Below, piece by piece: positions 4,784 through 7,190 of a DNA stretch of 7,190 nt. Each line of letters begins with the position of its first letter. Position 1 is the stretch's first letter. The stretch comes from an uncultured Treponema sp. (GTDB taxonomy: Bacteria; Spirochaetota; Spirochaetia; Treponematales; Treponemataceae): contig CAKZZK010000008.1 in the NCBI GenBank assembly GCA_937885235.1, positions 1-7,190 on the forward strand, given 5' to 3'. Under the pieces are notes generated by a model. That model was not told the origin of the DNA, did no database searches, and saw nothing but the letters and a program-made list of their open reading frames with translations. The translations under genes and the position numbers were made by a program.

Positions 4784-6826
4784 ATGTCATTTTACGATTA
4801 TTTCGATGTCGCCGTGTGCGGGGGCGGGCATGCGGGCATTGAAGCCTCCCTTGCCGCCGCACGCATGGGACTCAAGACAATACTGATTACCCAGACCATA
4901 GATTCCATCGGACGCATGAGCTGCAATCCCTCCATCGGGGGCATTGCCAAAGGGAACATCGTGCGGGAAATTGACGCACTCGGCGGAGAGATGGGGCGGC
5001 TCATTGACCGCAGCATGATACAGTTCCGCCTGCTTAACCGCAGCAGGGGCCCCGCCGTGCAGGCGCCGCGCTCACAGGCAGACAAGGCGCTCTATGCCCA
5101 GCTTGCGCGCAAGGTTCTGGAAACAACGCCAAACCTGCACACATTCATGGACACCGTGGTGGATGTGCTCACCATAGCGAGCGAAAGCCCTCTTCCCCCG
5201 CAGTCGGACAGCACGGCGGCTGAGGGAAGCATTCCGGGAGAGCACCGTGGGTCCGCAAGCGGTATGAGGCAGAAAGTCATCGGCGTGGTGACGGAACGGG
5301 GGCGCATCATTCCCGTGCGCTCCGTCGTGCTGACAACGGGCACCTTTCTTGGCGGACGAATCTTTATCGGTGAATACGATGCCCCCTGCGGGCGGCTCGG
5401 GGAAGGCGGGGCTTTCGGGCTGACGGAAAGCCTGCGGCGGCTCGGCTTTACCACAGGCAGGCTCAAGACGGGGACTCCTCCTCGCGTCCTGCGCCATACG
5501 GTGGATTTTTCCCTGCTCGAAATGCAGGAAGGGGATGCAGAGGTCATTCCATTCAGCTTTGATAACGAAACGGTGGACCGTCCCATGGTTCCCTGCCATC
5601 TGGTATATACCAACGAAAAGACCCATGACATCATCCGCACAAATATAGGACGCTCGCCCCTCTATTCGGGAAAGATTCACGGTGTTGGTCCACGCTACTG
5701 CCCATCTATAGAAGACAAGGTGATGCGCTTTGCCGACCGCGACAGGCACCAGCTCTTTGTGGAGCCTGAGGGACTTGAAACCGATGAGATTTACATCAAC
5801 GGGCTTTCCTCTTCTTTGCCGGAAGAAGTGCAGGATGCCTTCCTCCGCACCATGCCGGGCTTTGAGCATTGCGTGGTGAGCCGCCCAGGCTACGCGGTGG
5901 AATACGATTACGTGGAGCCCACTCAGCTTTTTCCCTCGCTTGAAAGCAAGCGTGTAGCGGGGCTTTTCAACGCGGGGCAGATAAACGGGACGAGCGGCTA
6001 CGAGGAAGCCGCAGGACAGGGGCTTGTGGCAGGTATAAACGCCGCGCTCTACGCCCGTGCCCACAGCGTGCTCTGCGGCCCCCTCTGCGCTTCCGACGGA
6101 AACATGGGGGCAAGCCCCGCAAGTGCAGAGCCGGGGCACTTCCAGCCTAAAGCCGTCTTTAGCGAGGAAGAGCTTGCCCGCTTCGCCGCTATTTCTGCAC
6201 AAGAAACAGAAGCCCTTGCCGCACGCCTCCGCGAAGTGCAGGAACAAGCCGGTCGCACAGCTTTTGCCGCCATCCCTGCCTATGAGCCGCTTATCTTGGG
6301 GCGGGATGAAGCTTACATAGGGGTACTCATCGATGACCTTGTGACGCTTGGCACAAGGGAGCCATACCGTATGTTTACCGCCCGCGCTGAATACCGCCTC
6401 AAGCTGCGGCACGACACCGCCGACCGCCGGCTGCGCGAAAAAGGGCATCGTGTGGGGCTTGTAAGCGACGCACAGCTTGCGGCGACAGTACAGAAATACG
6501 CCAAGGTGGACGAAGCCCTCGCCTACATCGCAGCACATCCCGATTCGGAGCGTCCCGACAGCTTTAGCGCCGCCGAATGGACGCTTGCCGCCGAGGATTA
6601 CAAATACCGCTATTACATCCAAAAGCAGGACTCGCGCATCGCAAAGCTGCACCGTATGGAAAACGCCCGCATTCCCGCTGATTTTGACTACACTAAGGTG
6701 GTCGCGCTCTCAGCCGAAAGCCGCGGCAAACTGGAAGCAGTGCGCCCCCTCACGCTGGGACAGGCATCCCGCATCAGCGGCATCCGCAACAGCGACATCA
6801 TGCTGCTCATGGTCTATTTGAAATGA
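4784..6826 (+). CDS. mnmG: tRNA uridine 5-carboxymethylaminomethyl modification enzyme MnmG (GidA)
   Basis: A cytoplasmic FAD protein that, with the GTPase MnmE, adds the carboxymethylaminomethyl group to C5 of wobble uridine 34 in certain tRNAs, using methylene-tetrahydrofolate and NADH. Visible motifs: FAD-binding CGGGHAG (12-18), MSCNPSIGG with Cys47, RGPAVQAPRSQAD (88-100), LKTGTPPR (227-234), PRYCPSIEDKV with Cys306, GQINGTSGYEEAAGQG (398-413), GTREPYRMFTARAEYRL (523-539) and the C-terminal GQASRISGI (659-667). Both cysteines conserved in the family are present. At 680 residues it is longer than the usual 620-630. It has about 34 extra residues near 131-164 and about 75 near 425-499, while the C-terminal stretch between 558 and 612 is about 40 residues shorter than in E. 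coli as I remember it. The start matches the family N-terminus. It ends 8 bp from the convergent channel gene. Confidence 0.97.
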   Translation: MSFYDYFDVAVCGGGHAGIEASLAAARMGLKTILITQTIDSIGRMSCNPSIGGIAKGNIVREIDALGGEMGRLIDRSMIQFRLLNRSRGPAVQAPRSQADKALYAQLARKVLETTPNLHTFMDTVVDVLTIASESPLPPQSDSTAAEGSIPGEHRGSASGMRQKVIGVVTERGRIIPVRSVVLTTGTFLGGRIFIGEYDAPCGRLGEGGAFGLTESLRRLGFTTGRLKTGTPPRVLRHTVDFSLLEMQEGDAEVIPFSFDNETVDRPMVPCHLVYTNEKTHDIIRTNIGRSPLYSGKIHGVGPRYCPSIEDKVMRFADRDRHQLFVEPEGLETDEIYINGLSSSLPEEVQDAFLRTMPGFEHCVVSRPGYAVEYDYVEPTQLFPSLESKRVAGLFNAGQINGTSGYEEAAGQGLVAGINAALYARAHSVLCGPLCASDGNMGASPASAEPGHFQPKAVFSEEELARFAAISAQETEALAARLREVQEQAGRTAFAAIPAYEPLILGRDEAYIGVLIDDLVTLGTREPYRMFTARAEYRLKLRHDTADRRLREKGHRVGLVSDAQLAATVQKYAKVDEALAYIAAHPDSERPDSFSAAEWTLAAEDYKYRYYIQKQDSRIAKLHRMENARIPADFDYTKVVALSAESRGKLEAVRPLTLGQASRISGIRNSDIMLLMVYLK

Positions 6827-6834
6827 CAGCGTAA

Positions 6835-7134
6835 TCATTTTTCTTCTTCTAGCAGTCCTTCGACAAGCGCAAGCTGTTCTTTCAGCCGTGCAATTTCTTT
6901 CTGCAGGGAGCTCTTCTTCTGCGGGTGGAACTCTTTCTGAATGGATTCCACAAAGCCTGAAGAGATGATGCCTGTCGGCACAGCGATGAGGACTATGCCG
7001 AGAAAGCCGAGTATGGCGCCAAAGAGTTTTCCCAAAAGCGTGACGGGAACAATGTCGCCATAGCCAACGGTGGTAAACGTGATGATTGCCCACCACAGGC
7101 CTGACAACCCGTTGGAAAACACCTCCGGCTGCAC
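6835..7134 (-). pseudogene. 5'-truncated potassium channel (pore and C-terminus only)
   Basis: The 99 codons from the GTG at 7134 encode the end of a bacterial voltage-gated-type potassium channel. They contain the pore helix (LWWAIITF, 13-20), the selectivity filter TTVGYGD (21-27), a full S6 helix (about 34-60) and a charged coiled-coil tail (about 75-98). The S1-S5 segments, normally some 150 residues, are missing, and a pore cannot form with S6 alone. Just upstream in frame are two tandem TGA codons (7141-7146, minus strand), and the sequence there turns AT-rich. Homology runs right to about residue 2, so GTG 7134 is probably not a true start. The gene may be a pseudogene broken by an insertion or deletion, or the break may be an assembly join at a contig end. 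The stop is TGA at 6835-6837. Confidence 0.75.
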
Positions 7135-7190
7135 GTAACATCATCAACTTAAGGACTGCTGTTTAAAATTTTCGAAATCCAGTAGAATTT
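7135..7190. other. AT-rich segment abutting the broken channel gene
   Basis: These 56 bases are about 30% GC, in clear contrast to the coding sequence beside them, and include a TTTCGAAA palindrome (minus strand) and runs of A and T. They do not continue the channel reading frame, which meets two TGA codons. The segment could be the edge of a mobile or repeated element, an intergenic region joined by deletion, or an assembly end. It is too short to identify. Confidence 0.4.

Noticed and set aside
5072..6652. A 526-codon open frame antisense to mnmG
   Set aside because: It lies wholly opposite a strongly conserved enzyme gene. Long antisense frames are expected from the codon bias of GC-rich genes, and the translation shows no recognisable domain.
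6710..7147. Alternative frame over the channel region as a rescue by frameshift
   Set aside because: Its translation near 7100-7147 shows no membrane-helix or S5-like sequence, so a simple frameshift does not restore the missing channel part.

Overview
This 7.2-kb window is dense bacterial chromosome, moderately GC-rich by eye. It holds eight protein genes and no RNA gene, CRISPR array or insertion sequence that I can recognise. Gene content and protein wording suggest a spirochaete, most likely a Treponema-like organism. This is an inference from recalled family resemblance (MnmG, the CxxC zinc-ribbon protein, the HESWH protein) and was not searched.

Layout, left to right. (1) A leftward pair: a 90-aa zinc-ribbon protein overlapping by ATGA with murI, the glutamate racemase that makes D-glutamate for peptidoglycan. 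(2) A 51-bp divergent gap. (3) A rightward pair: a pentapeptide-repeat protein with an N-terminal Cys/His cluster, overlapping by ATGA with a metallo-beta-lactamase-fold hydrolase. (4) A leftward 595-aa membrane-anchored protein with an HExxH zinc-peptidase motif; its stop codon overlaps that of the hydrolase. (5) A 45-bp divergent gap. (6) A rightward 142-aa unknown protein. (7) After 33 bp, mnmG (gidA), the FAD-dependent tRNA wobble-uridine modification enzyme, with two extra segments and a shortened C-terminal region. (8) Leftward and convergent, the 3' part of a potassium channel gene whose 5' part is missing. Its homology ends at about 7134, where the sequence turns AT-rich (about 30% GC) up to the window edge.

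The most interesting signal lies in the gaps. All five genes that look like the first gene of a transcript have a -10-like hexamer ending only 4-6 nt before the ATG and no convincing Shine-Dalgarno sequence. In the 51-bp gap, both directions also have good -35 boxes at 17-nt spacing, and the two promoters interleave. The downstream gene of the rightward pair instead has a strong purine-rich ribosome binding site. Together this predicts leaderless mRNAs for first genes and Shine-Dalgarno or coupled starts for internal genes. Other points worth checking are the Asp-to-Asn change in the hydrolase metal motif, the uncharacterised HExxH protein, the unusual MnmG and the broken channel gene. I see no shared pathway across the window; murI and mnmG look like ordinary housekeeping genes among lineage-specific ones.
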